Below, in pieces: positions 50,334 to 61,170 of a stretch of DNA of 64,000 nt. The notes under the pieces were generated by a model. It saw only the letters and a program-made list of their open reading frames with translations, had not been told where the DNA came from and searched no databases. Position 1 is the stretch's first letter; the number at the start of each line of letters is the position of its first letter. Position numbers and translations under genes: made by a program. The stretch lies in the NCBI RefSeq assembly GCF_002078875.1, contig NC_034413.1, forward strand, positions 58,400,433 through 58,464,432. Reading direction: 5' to 3'. The DNA is from Numida meleagris. Lineage: Eukaryota; Chordata; Aves; Galliformes; Numididae.

Positions 50334-53300
50334 GCAATTTTAAGCTTAAACCAACCAATTTTCTCTCCTGTCTGAAAGTAACATTGGTATATATCATGGA
50401 GAAGGCTTCTTTTTTTTTTTCCTCAAACTGAAAAATAATCAAAAGCTTCATCCTTTCCCCTTCACTCCCTGCCTAGCTCTACGTATCTCCATCCATTTAC
50501 ACATTACTATTAACTATTTTAATCCATCAATGTTAATCCTGCCGTGACTTTCAATGATTTCAGTGCAGTGAGTTCCTGAGATGAGCCTGTATGTCTAGGA
50601 TGATTTGTAGGACTGACTTTTTTTGATGTTGCAGATGTTCTTAAAGGAAAATAGTATTTTTGCCCCCAGAAGGATGAAAATATGTTCTTATGACAGGTAG
50701 GGGCAGAATGCTTTTGTTATGATTGACACAAATTACAAAAGCTATGAGGATAAAAAAAAAGATAAAATTGGGGTGCAAAAATATTTAAAAGAGGACAGAT
50801 CTCTTCACTGCACACGTGCATGTACTCTGGGCCCATTTTTGCCAGCATGACTGTTTAACAGGAGTTTTTCATAGCATGTGTTTCTGATCTCACTCATGTA
50901 TATACACATCAGCGCATATCCTTTAAGGTCCCTGATTTGCCCTGACATGATTACACTGCATGTAAGAACAAAGATAGGCTCTGATATGGGGAACTCTAAA
51001 TACCTCAGGGACTTCACTGCTGACAGCTGTGGGTTAGGCTCTGTGAATGGGAATCCATAGAAAAAGCTACTATAGATCTACAGTGAAAAGGGGCTAAGAT
51101 ACAGTGCAGTTACTAAGGTATAAAAGCAGGTTATCAAGAACCAGACAGAACCCAGTTGGCATTGCCAGTTATGAAATATCTCAGTTGTGCAAGGCCAGTT
51201 ACAGCTGAGCAAAGTACCTGTGTTTTTTTCCAGAGGTGGAAAAAAAAGGAGGCAAAAAGATCTGAGGAGAAGAGGTCTTAATTCTCTTTGCTTTTACTTC
51301 ATTGTGGCTGCTTTGTTGGGATGCTACAGTGAAGGATTTCAGGCTGCACAGTCAGACTGTCTTAAAGGACGAAGGCCCTTAATGTTGTCCAGATATATAT
51401 GTTATATGTGTACTGTCTTTGATTATAGTGACTTATTCTCACACCTAAATATTATTTAACCAGCAAGAATGTCAAAATCTATCCGTTTATTATTGATTTC
51501 CAATTCACGTTTGATCAAAGCCTCATTGATACATCAATCAAATTCATTGCAAACTTAATCCTAACCGCTCTCATTTTAAGGGACTGATTCCTTTCTCCGT
51601 TATGTTCAGCCCACTGAAAACACCAGTGCTTTCTGTAAGTCTCTTTTTTTTCACCCTTCTGTTTAGCAATCTCCCAGCCTTTTTTCATGACAAATGCGTT
51701 CATATTTCTGGAAAGCTTCATGCTTATTGCTTTTGTCATTTAAGCCCTCCTAGCACCGTTGCCCTCTATTATCTTTGCTGTTGCATAGTTGTACCATAAT
51801 GATCTGAACAAATGCTCATCTGTCTGGATTTTCATGCTTCCTTTTTGTGTTTCTTTCTGATTTCCCACAATTTACAAATTGGTAGCATTAGCAGATTATT
51901 AAATATAGCAATTCCCTGTGATGAATTTGTCCATTTCTCAGGTTAAAGAGCAATGTATTCATTGCATGAACATTTGTTCTCTTTTATTCACAATCCACTA
52001 AATAATCTGACTAGATGACGGTTTGATGTATGGATTCTGGGAAACTTATGTCTGTAGGCCAACTTTGAGGTAAGACTTGACAAATCATTTTCAGAACTGT
52101 GTGACAGATCCTCAGGCAAAAATCTGTTCAAATCTTTTCAAAGATTATTCTGGAGACTTCTTGCAACACGTGAGCATAACATCTTAATCCTCTTCATTTT
52201 ACAGTTTCTTTACTTATTGTTCAGTAACTGTTGTGGCCAGGGAATGACTAGAAGTAGGCAAAAGAATTTTGGTAAACAGCTAAGTTCTAAAATAGTATCA
52301 GAGACAACAAAACATCCTTAAATTGTGAGTTTGACTGGGGAGATGTATATATTTGTTTGTATTTATATGTATATAATGCTCTTATTTTTAATATTAATTT
52401 TATATCATTTTAGGGAAGTAAGTGATCAACTGGCATGTATTGAAAATACATAAACCTCCCTATAAATAATGATTGGGATTAAAAACAATATAAAAAGCCA
52501 GGAAAAAAAAATCAGATTATTACAGTTGGATTTTGAGACAAGTCATGTACTGCTTTTTTTCTTTCCCTTTTGTATTTGAAGTGGCCAGTATGAATGTCCA
52601 CATGATTGATGTTAGCTTTCAATTCTATGACTTGTTCTAGTTTGTATCACAATATTTTACTGATGTACGAGTACATTAGTTTTATCTGGTGTTTTTTTTT
52701 GTTGTTGTTGTTTTTATGCAGCTCAATTCATTTAGTTGGTTTTTTTGTTGTTGTTTAATATTTTTCATTAAATTGGTAGAATGATCAGGTAGCTAACACT
52801 AATGTCATGAAAGGAACATTTTAATTGTTCACTGAATATATATTTAATGTTTCAAAACATTTCTCTTTCTCCATATTTAGGAAAGTGAGTTTGTAGGAAG
52901 TTAACCGAGGCATGCAATGAATCAGCAGCAGCGTCAATAACACAGCTATAGGCTTCTGGCTTGACTTTTGCTAGCCTTCCTGATTCAATACAAACTAGAC
53001 ATCTTGCAAACTGCTGAGTCACAAAGAAATGCTAGTTTCAATATTAACCTTTTGAAGTGAGCATTCATTAGTCTTCCACAGCAAATGAGTGCCTAGTACA
53101 TGTAGATCACAAGTTTGTACTATGTGTCTGGTGGCTGCATTTCCATGGTCAACATGGTGTCTGGATTAGAAATTAACATCAGTTAGTAATTTAAATTGTG
53201 CAAATAAAGGGGCATTTACAGATATTGCCCCTGGTTTCAGCATTACTATCAAATTTTGTTATTCCTTGGTCTGTTTTACGTTGGTAACTTATATTGCCAC

Positions 53301-55305
53301 TGATGTATTATACTCACGTCTTGTGTATCAGCGATCACAATACTTATTGTGTTTTTCAAGACTATTTGGAATCTTTTTTTTTTTATCCATGAAAGCAAAA
53401 TGCCATCAGTCTTAGGAATTGTTTATCAACCAATCAGCTATAAATGTAATGATCTGGAAGTCTAAACTGAAAGAGGAAGGGACATCTTGTCTCCTGGAGA
53501 GATCTCATAAGTGTTAATTGAATCTTCATTGTGTGTAAGTGAAACAGCAGTGTTTGTGATTAATTTAGGAAGGTGTCACCAGCATTTTCAGGTTCCATTT
53601 CAATTAGCTTCCCCCAGCACAAAAAAACCATCTACACAGAAGCATCTATTTCTAGCAGGTGGGTGTCATCACCTAGTCTTGTCAATCTCTATGGATTTTA
53701 TGAGTTTCATTAAGAGATAGTCAATATAGTCAATGCTACTCATGCAAGGACACAGGTTTTATAAACCTTTCACTTCTATGTTTCTGTAAATTACTTTCTA
53801 CTTGCTCCTACCTAGCTATAATTAGAAAACAGTTTCATTCTGAACTGTAAGTATACAGCCCATTGCCTGCAAGGCCAGATAGAATGGGTAGATGTGGTTT
53901 ATATGGCAAACATGAAAACAGCCTGATCCACTGACAGAAGCAATCCACAGCCCTGAATCTGAGGTTAGACTAGCTTTTAATTTTATTGTTGCATATGCAT
54001 GAAGATTTCCCATACCTTTTTTAAAAACAAACAAACAAAAAAAACCAGCAGATATTGGGTGGAGATTTCACTCTACATACTTACGTCCTTGTATGTGTGA
54101 TTTGATGCTTTAAAATGTTTATTAATATTATACTGGGTTAGCTTGAGGGAAAATTACATTTCTGTACATATTTAGAAAAATAACACTCTGTTAGAGCTTG
54201 TCACTATCACTGTATTGGTCAAAACCACCACCAAATCATTTGCTCTGAACTTTTCACTTCTTCCAGTGGCACACTGCTGTTTTGGTCTTGTTTTGGGGTC
54301 TTAACGCTTTTTAAATTTAAGTTTTGAAATTGCCCAGAGACACTGTGGATGCCCCATCCCTAGAGGTGTTCTGGGCCAGGTTGGACGGGACTTTGCGCAA
54401 CCTGGTCTCGTGGAAGGTGTCCTTGCCCACAGTGAGGGGGTAGAACAAGATGAGCTTCAAGGCTGCTTCCAGCACAAGACGTTCTGTGATTCTGTGACTC
54501 TTGGAAATGGTTGAGGGTGAACGGGCTCTCGTGCAGGATATGAGAATAACTTTGATGAGAGTACAAGAGAAGTCTGACTTCAACTGTTTATTTTAATCAT
54601 TTCAACAGTCTCCTGTTGCTCTTGAGTAAATATTTTCTTTGAAGTGTTTCATTACTAATATTCTCTTCATGTTCTCTGCAGTATGAGTGTTTTTCAGCTC
54701 TCATATAACCTTTATATATATTCATCTCGAAGAAGCCCACACTGCATCACTGATCTTTGATTTCCTCTCACCTATAATTCTTTCATGCTTAATAGATTTC
54801 ATCCATGGATAAGTATTATTTTAGACTTTTTGCCAATGTTTAATCCCACAAGCCGGTTCTCTACATAAGGCAGTTACACCAGCTCTCTGTGAAGAATGCT
54901 CTGGCTTCATTTATATAAGAGACCTAACCTAGTGAACCTCCATAGATTAATATGTAGTGCTAAGAAGAAAGAAATCATTCTTGGCCTCAAACTATATCTG
55001 AAATATTTTACCTTTTCAAAATAGTTTCCAAGGCTACAAACTGCTGCGTTTCTACTTTGCTTTATTCATTACTTTGAGTATGAAGGAAAGAGTCAGTGTT
55101 TCTCAGAGGAACTCATCTCTCTGGTTAGTGTAGCGCAGACCAGGACATCACCCAGTTAGTTCCTGGTTATAAGTACAAATAAGAAGTTAGAGACCTCAAT
55201 CTTATTTGCCATTTAGTGTCGACAAAGTGATGCAGAGAAGTACATTGTCTGAAAATGAGAAGTAATATGGATTGCCTTTTTCTCTCTCATACCTTTACTA
55301 TGTGG
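50334..55305. other. Unassigned DNA between two LTRs, plus one CR1
   Basis: Apart from the CR1 at 54328 nothing is recognised. In particular there is no trace of retroviral gag or pol coding sequence between the LTR ending at 50333 and the LTR fragment starting at 55306, so this is not a provirus interior. AT-rich, with T-rich runs near 52690 and TTG repeats near 52700-52755. Confidence 0.55.
54328..54498 (+). mobile_element. CR1 LINE 3' fragment, plus strand
   Basis: AATTGCCCAGAGACACTGTG and GATGCCCCATCCCTAGAGGT, GGCCAGGTTGGACGGGACTT, CAACCTGGTCTCGTGGAAGG and TGTCCTTGCCCACAGTGAGG are successive CR1 3' blocks. It ends with TTCTGTGATTCTGTGA, two modified terminal octamers. It is 171 bp, truncated on the 5' side. 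Overlapping 68- and 88-codon minus-strand frames are antisense to this repeat. Confidence 0.95.
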
Positions 55306-55464
55306 TAACTGGCCAAAAGGATACTCCATACCATGTGACACTGTGCAATAACTATAAAACTGTGCGGAGCTGGCCAGAGGAGGTAGCTGTTGCTCAGGAA
55401 CTGACTGGGCATTGGTCAGTACGTGGTGAGAAATTGTGTATTGCATTACTTGTTTTGTAAATAT
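55306..55464 (+). mobile_element. LTR fragment related to the 49.8-kb LTR
   Basis: The segment AAGGATACTCCATACCATGT lines up with AAGGATATTCCATATCATGT of the LTR at 49.99 kb. Both are followed within 25 bp by a TATA-like element; here it is a clean TATAAAA at 55353-55359. Then follow CTGTTGCTCAGGAACTGACT, GGGCATTGGTCAGTACGTGG and TTGCATTACTTGTTTTGTAA, which I associate with a second subtype of the same avian LTR group. The poly(A)-signal half and the terminal CA are not recognisable, so this is a fragment, plus strand. Both ends are approximate. Confidence 0.72.
55353..55359 (+). promoter_or_regulatory. LTR TATA box
   Basis: TATAAAA sits at the expected promoter position of the LTR fragment. 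Motif only; there is no evidence that it is active. Confidence 0.45.
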
Positions 55465-56445
55465 GGTTGCCAGTTCTTTGGGATTAAAGCCACTTTTCTA
55501 CTGACTTTGATAGAAGTTGTAAATGCTCATTTCATTTATGTTTTATTCTGTTTTTTTCTACAGGAATCTCCCCTGTCATATGTCAAGTCGGCATCCTGGA
55601 AAATAGGAACATGTTATTCTCAAGTGTTCGTAAACTTCCCGTACTAGTTTAATAGACTCTGTGAAAACACCTTTTATAGCAAAATCAAAACACGTAAAAA
55701 CCTTAATTCTTAGAATAATATTAACAATATTTTAATAATTAATGAAGAGTTTTAGTAGATCTTGGAGATCAAAACTGTAAGTCAAAAAAACATTCATTTC
55801 AGGAGCAGAGGTGATCGGAGAACCACGTGCTTCACTGTAAGGACAGTAGGGTCATCAAAATGGTCATTGTTATTGTTAAGTCTGGTTACCAGTATGTGAC
55901 AAGGCAAATGCTGGCAGGATAGTGGGGGAAAGAGTGGATATTTAAAGACTGATCAGAACACAGAGGATCTGATGTTTATAGAGAGTTTTCCCTGTGGTTT
56001 GCTGAGAGAAGGAAGGGATGTTCACTGGATATTTAGATTCCAAATTACTTCAAGAAATTACAGTCAAAGTTATTGTGAATTTCTTTAAAGTGATCTTGTC
56101 CTTGGCTCTGCAACGTTTCACATTTTTAGCAGTTCTTTTTTACATTAAGTACTTAACCAAATGATGTGCAAATGATTCATAGGGGAGCTTTATCACTGTC
56201 AGGCAACTGGTTTGATCCGATGAGCTTAAAATCTTCAGCAAAGCATCGGAAGCTAAAATAGTGAGGCCACATACAACTCTGATCTAAACAGAGGAGCTCT
56301 GCAACTGCTCACTTCCCTTTTCCTTTTCTTTACCCTGAAAAATGTTCATTTGTAAGACACAGCGTTTCCTCTCCTCCAGTATCTAGAGGTATCAAGACAA
56401 AACTCCAGAGATTTCTCCCATTTATTTATTGTTTACTTATTTTCA
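55465..56445. other. Unassigned AT-rich DNA
   Basis: No gene or recognisable repeat. The 74-codon frame at 55423-55647 starts inside the LTR fragment and has no domain. Confidence 0.55.
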
Positions 56446-56645
56446 GTTAGAAGAGACCAATAAAGATCACTCAGTACAACTGTCTGATCACCTCAGGGCT
56501 AAGTAAAAGTTGAAGCATATTACTGCAGCATTATTTAAATGCCTCTTGAACACTGACAGGCATGGATCATCAACAACCTCTCTAGAAACCTGTTCCGGTG
56601 AACAAGTTCCTTATAAAGCTTCTTGCAAAATACCACTTTTGGTTT
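56446..56645 (-). mobile_element. Old CR1 LINE fragment, minus strand
   Basis: TTAGAAGAGACCAATAAAGA and TCACTCAGTACAACTGTCTG correspond to the CR1 phrase normally reading GGTTGGAAAAGACC..AAGATCATC..AGTCCAACTGTC. Then AATGCCTCTTGAACACTGAC, AGGCATGGATCATCAACAAC, CTCTCTAGAAACCTGTTCC continue in CR1 order. It is heavily diverged and the terminal ATAGAATC octamer is lost, so it is one of the older copies here. Minus strand. The right end is approximate. Confidence 0.85.
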
Positions 56646-56929
56646 TGTTTAAACTAAATCTGTTTAAAGACAGATTTAGTGTCAGTCAAGCTTAAAAAAA
56701 GAAAAATAAAAGTACTGTGAAGAGTGTAAGGGTATGGAGAAGTAAAGTGTTTGCTCCTTTGAGTGTACCTGGCCAAGGGCCTTTTTTCCAAAGCAACAAG
56801 GGTTAGTAAGAAAGGAAGGCTGAGATACGAACCAAATCTAGCCACTGCCACCAATTAATGATGGCATGTGGGAATGTTTATTTCAGTGTATTTGACCCGC
56901 TCTTTCCTGTGTGTATGTGTACTGAAGGA
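56646..56929. other. Short unassigned stretch
   Basis: Nothing is recognised between the CR1 and the tandem-repeat block. Confidence 0.6.
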
Positions 56930-57420
56930 CAATATGCCAGCTGCTGAAGAGATGCGAATGTGGGTGAGTGTACTGAGTGCCGGTTACTGGAGTCAGGCCA
57001 GGGCTGTAGGCCTGCAGACGGTGTTGCCAGCTACTGCAGTGAGAGGGGATGCTAATGTCAGCAGCTGGAGGGGCCATGGCTCTCAGGGTCTAAGAATGGT
57101 CCCACAGACTTTGCACCTACAGTGCCACGTAACAAGTGGGCCACTACGAGTGGAATTTAGTGCCAGCTGCTGGAGTCAGGCTGGGGGTACAGGTGCCCCA
57201 GGCGCGTGGTTCCAGCTTCTGGAGTGGGTGAGGATCCTGGCATCAGTAATTGTATGGTCCTCTCTGGGCCTAGGGTGGCCTGCACAGAGTTTGAGTCTGG
57301 AGTGACAGCTACTGGTGGACTGGTGTGAGTGAACTGGGTGCCAGCTCCTGAAGTCAGGCCTTGGGTGTAGGCATGCTGACTGTAGTGTCAGCTCCTGGGG
57401 TTCTGCATTCCCAGCCAGCA
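56930..57420. repeat. Degenerate GC-rich tandem repeat, ~180-bp period
   Basis: A recurring core of the form TGCCAGCTNCTGGAGTCAGGC is seen at 56975 (GTGCCGGTTACTGGAGTCAGG), 57158 (GTGCCAGCTGCTGGAGTCAG) and 57336 (GTGCCAGCTCCTGAAGTCAG), spaced 183 and 178 bp. About 45-50 bp after each there is a second, weaker core (TTGCCAGCTACTGCAGTG, GTTCCAGCTTCTGGAGTG, GTGTCAGCTCCTGGGGTT). A further core lies at 56935. So the block is a minisatellite with short subunits organised in a ~180-bp higher-order unit, about 2.5 copies. The 145-codon plus-strand frame at 56868-57305 merely reads through this repeat. The family is not recognised. Confidence 0.8.
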
Positions 57421-57627
57421 GGGCCTCAGGTCTGGGCCACGACGTCAGTCAGACAAAAGGTCCATGCCAGTATTTGTAGATGTGGTGTGTCTGAGAGATG
57501 AGGAACAAGAATGTGAGTGGGTGTGTACTTGCAGTGAACTTCAAGCTGAACTAACCAGCCCGTTGTCAACGGTTTACGGGCATTCAGCCCAGTTCTGTGA
57601 CGAATGGGACGGGGACCCATGGGCCCA
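57421..57627. other. GC-richer spacer between tandem repeat and LTR
   Basis: No gene or family is recognised. It ends in GGGACCCATGGGCCCA, directly before the LTR. Confidence 0.5.
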
Positions 57628-58060
57628 TGCCCCGGGAAAAGGGTAAGGAGATGGCCCTGAGAGCAAAGAACAGCGGCAACAACCTGAGGAGAAACAAACT
57701 AATTTACTAAATAAGATATCGGAATGCAAAACAACACACTATAATACAATATAATTACAATTTAAGCTGATAAATCCAATACAGAGAGAGAGAATGTCCC
57801 AAAATCAAGGTAGGCCTTACTCTACTACCGACGATAAGACGGCTGGAGAGTGAGGTGCTGCCAGGATGAGAGATGGGCAGAAAAAGGGATGAGGTCTCGT
57901 GATTTGCAAATTTTTATCTTTCCCTCTGGCTGGGAATGGTAACAGAGGAGCAAAGTACTGTGGGGATTGTAGTAGTCCTTCTCTTCTGAGAACCTGGTAC
58001 ATTCACTACATGATGTTATGATGTGGAATACCAATAACCGAAAATCACAAAACCATGACA
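57628..58060 (-). mobile_element. Solo LTR of an avian endogenous retrovirus, minus strand
   Basis: This 433-bp element begins on the plus strand with TGCCCCGGG and ends with CCATGACA, giving the TG..CA termini of an LTR. It is flanked on both sides by CCCA (57624-57627 and 58061-58064), a plausible 4-bp target duplication as made by gammaretrovirus-like ERVs. Read on the minus strand it starts TGTCATGGTTTTGTGATTTT and ends CCTTTTCCCGGGGCA. I recognise the general pattern (GATATCGGAATGCAAAACAA, CATCATAACATCATGTAGTG on opposite strands) as a repetitive avian LTR, family not assigned. No primer-binding site or gag sequence follows on the minus strand, so it is a solo LTR. Frames at 57817-58121 are inside it and not genes. 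Confidence 0.8.
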
Positions 58061-60372
58061 CCCATGAATGGGGTAAGAAGCTTGAAATCTGGGTGGAGGT
58101 GCTGCTGCTCAAAGGATCCATGAATGTGTACGTGCTTGCGCACCTGGAGAGTGCTGCATGTGTACCTTCACTAGTGAATTTCTCTCTCTGCCAGCTGGAG
58201 AGGAGGAAGGGGACTCAGCTTTCTACAGTTTCACATGAGTCCTATGTGTAAATGCTGTTCAAGGCATCCCTTGGCTTGGCCAGCCTGTGCAACCATTCAT
58301 GTCAGTGTCCTGTCTCTGTCAGTGTGTGTTTGTGTGTCTCTGGTATATGTGGTACTGGCTGGATCTGCAATGGGAAAAGGCAGCAGCTGTGGCCCTCAGC
58401 CTGCTGATGCTTCTAACAGAAGTATTCCTCATGGTAAAGAAGAGAAACAAAAATTCTGTACTTCTCCCTTCTAAAACATTTTTGAGACAGATAATAGTGC
58501 TCAGTATTTGTTTATTTTTGCATGAGAACGTTTTGAATTGTATCACGTACTGGGAATATGTAAGATCTATCCGTGCCAAGTGATTTATGGCAAGAATTAT
58601 CAATTTCAGTGAAATTTCAGCGAGAGATATTTGTTCATTCTTTTTATTTTAAGCATTTAAAAAAAAACTCATAGAGGAAGGGGTTGAAGTTGATGTTGAA
58701 TAAAATGCCTTTATTTAAAGCATTTTTAACTAAAATAAAAGTGGAAGACACTAATTGAGGAATACAATGTGCAAATTATTTTTAGGATGTTTTATTACAA
58801 CACAAGTATTTCAATTGTATAGAGATTTCTTTTTAGATATACACAAGTACTGAAAACAGCACGATGCTTCAAAATGTCACTGTATTTGCTGTTCTGACCA
58901 AAAAGGAGGCAAAAGTGGAAACTGGATGGAAAATGTTCTCTACTACCTTTCAAGCAACATTGTTTTGTCAGTGTAGTCATGCTGTTTGTATCCCCAGAAT
59001 CACAATGAATAGCAGTTAACCTTCGCTCTGGATACAATAGGATATTCACTCTATATGACCCTTTATAATGTAAGAAACTGCATTAAAGCCCTGACCAAAG
59101 TCACAATGCATCTGGTAAGTGTTTTTTCCCACCTTTTCATTGGAGGTACTAATTGGTAACTGGAGGGGGAAGATTGGCTATTATTCACAAGCAAGAATCA
59201 GCAGGAAGCTAAGGAAGTCAGTAATTGTGTTTTCTCAAAAAGAAAGTGCCTCCACCTGATGTAGGTATTTGCAAAGCACTGTGGGAGAGAAACGAACATT
59301 TTGCAAGATAAGTAGCAGAGAAGGAATCTTGTACACCTTCAAGATTCTGTCTCTGCTATAATCCTAGGATGCTTTCCGATCTTCAACTTTTCTTGTTCAG
59401 AAATTATTTAGAGGGTGAGGTAAGAATTAGGACCTAGGTGCATCAGAAAAAAAATGCATGTGGTGGCTGCAAAGGACAGACAACTTTAACGATTAGCCCA
59501 GAAGTGATAGGCTTTGTATGGTTGTGAAATCAAAAATGGTGATAGGCTAGGGGACAGACTAGTATGTCATATACATGAGGGGTAGATATGTTTTGAAATA
59601 GTTGTCTTTGTTATTTTAACCCTTCTCTATCCTGTACTGCCACACTGTTGGCAAGAGTTATCTTTGATTCAGTTACAAAGCAAGTGAACCATTGTAGCTT
59701 TAATAGAATTTAAGTAAAACTCAAAATCGGAGCCTTTTTTATGTAGTATGCAATGTAAAAAATAAGGATGAGCATTTTTTCACTTGGTTTCCACCAGATG
59801 GATTATTTCTAGTTGACTGATTATATCTCCTACACCTGGTGATATGAATGATGGGCTAGTTAAAATGGTGTGTGTTTTAATTTATTTTCTTTTTTTTATT
59901 AAGAAAATCTAGAGAGTTGCTTTATTTTTCTTAACTACCGCAAAAAGAGCACAAGTGAATGCTGCTGGTTCCTGGAGCTCAATCATGCACTTATGCAGAC
60001 ATGTTCCTTCATGCTGTGTCTTCTGTTTTTGTTGCAAGGCTTACCAGAATGTACATTGCTAGCTGTGGTTGCAATACAAGGGATGCGAGATCATGGGATG
60101 GATGGGACGGATGGTGAGACTGTGGGAAACTCATGCACGGGTGAGTGGGATCATTGTTATGACAAGAAGTTGTGACTTTGCTGGAGGGAGGAAAGAAAAA
60201 ATTCTTGTGTCCTTACTAAAGGCTAATAGAGACCACCTCTGTACCTGGCGTTTGGGAGGCTATAAACTGTTTGAAATTTACCTTGTGTTGAACTTTTCCA
60301 ATGGAGTTATTTTCTTTTTTATACTGCTTTTTAGAAGACACTGTCTCCTAAAACTTTTGCATAAAACTGACT
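58061..60372. other. Unassigned DNA
   Basis: The first ~400 bp are GC-richer with a TG-rich patch near 58315-58340; the rest is AT-rich. No gene is supported. The 94-98 codon frames near 58.3-58.6 kb overlap on both strands without recognisable domains. Confidence 0.55.
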
Positions 60373-60836
60373 TGAGGAATCAAAATCCATAACCCGAGAT
60401 TAGGTTATAAAGCAGGTATGTTCATTACGGTGCTGCGCCCACACCGGATGCGAGGGGGTCACTGCCCTACCAAACTCGCATACCCCTAGACAAAAGTGTT
60501 AGACATTTAAAAGCCAAACTTATACATATTCATTGAGCCCTGTTACATATTCATTACTTTTCCGGGAATTCATTTGCATGTTCTCCCTCCCCTTTGCACA
60601 TGCGTTGTAGCTCCTTCTGGTGGTCGTTGGATGAAGGCTCGACGTCTTCCTCCCCACTCGGTGGTCGCTCTTGGATGAAGTCAGGAGTCTTCATCTTGAC
60701 CTTTGTCCCAGTTTGGGGAGGCTCTCCTATTTTGCATGCCTTTGTAGTTTCTTATCGTTCCCCCTTTCACTGTTTTCCTTTTTGTTCTTCTCTTACTGAC
60801 TTGCAACAATCTGATAATGGAGAGCTAAACTAAACA
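60373..60836 (-). mobile_element. CpG-rich solo LTR, minus strand
   Basis: About 460 bp stand out by CpG content: about a dozen CpGs in 300 bp, for example CGACGTC and CCGG, against almost none in the flanks. Read on the minus strand it could begin TGTTTAG and contains an octamer ATGCAAAT (plus 60572-60579), a TATA-like GTATAAG, then CACCGTAATGAACATACCTG near the poly(A)-site position and CTTTATAACC, as in avian LTRs. It likely ends in CCTCA. The boundaries are not fixed. ACTGACTTG occurs at both 60366-60374 and 60795-60803, which may instead mark a target duplication and a shorter element. The segment with GACCACC repeats links it to the fragment at 13383. The 79-codon frame at 60594-60833 is LTR sequence, not a gene. 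Confidence 0.72.
60572..60579 (-). promoter_or_regulatory. Octamer motif in LTR
   Basis: A perfect ATGCAAAT on the minus strand, the consensus for POU/Oct proteins, lies in the presumed U3 of the minus-strand LTR. Motif match only; chance occurrence is possible. Confidence 0.35.
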
Positions 60837-61101
60837 ATGTCTGGCAGTGAAGACCCAGCTCAAGGCCCCTGACTCCCAATTCAAAACTATTAAGAATAGT
60901 ACTGGTGGAGTAGGAGCAAAGCTCCTAAACAGTATATTGTTTCAAAGACTTGAAACTGAAAAAGAATTGCTGTTATTTGTACTCTTATTGGTGTTGTTTG
61001 TTTGTTTTGTTGTTGGGCTGAGAGTGAGGAAGCTTAATTCTAATGCCTGCTCTATAGGCTTTTTATTATTAACAAGTTTTATTGAGAAAAAAAAGTTTAT
61101 G

Positions 61102-61127
61102 ATGTAGTACTATGTGTAGTACTACAT
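61102..61127. repeat. Perfect 10-bp hairpin
   Basis: Arms ATGTAGTACT (61102-61111) and AGTACTACAT (61118-61127) are exact reverse complements around the loop ATGTGT. The right arm is also the start of the adjoining 25-bp tandem repeat. Confidence 0.93.
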
Positions 61128-61170
61128 ACATCTAACATCATATGTACTACATACATATAACATCTGTCAG
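61121..61170. repeat. 25-bp tandem duplication
   Basis: ACTACATACATCTAACATC at 61121 recurs as ACTACATACATATAACATC at 61146, giving two copies with a 25-bp period and one mismatch in the quoted core. Simple local duplication. Confidence 0.9.

Noticed and set aside
52590..52635. CAATTCTATGACTTG resembling a CR1 3' tip
   Set aside because: Only one octamer matches, with no upstream CR1 blocks.
50334..55305. Possible provirus interior between two plus-strand LTRs
   Set aside because: The LTRs are of different subtype, the second is a fragment, and no retroviral coding remnants are seen between them.
56868..57305. 145-codon plus-strand frame
   Set aside because: It reads through the GC-rich ~180-bp tandem repeat; lack of stops follows from base composition.
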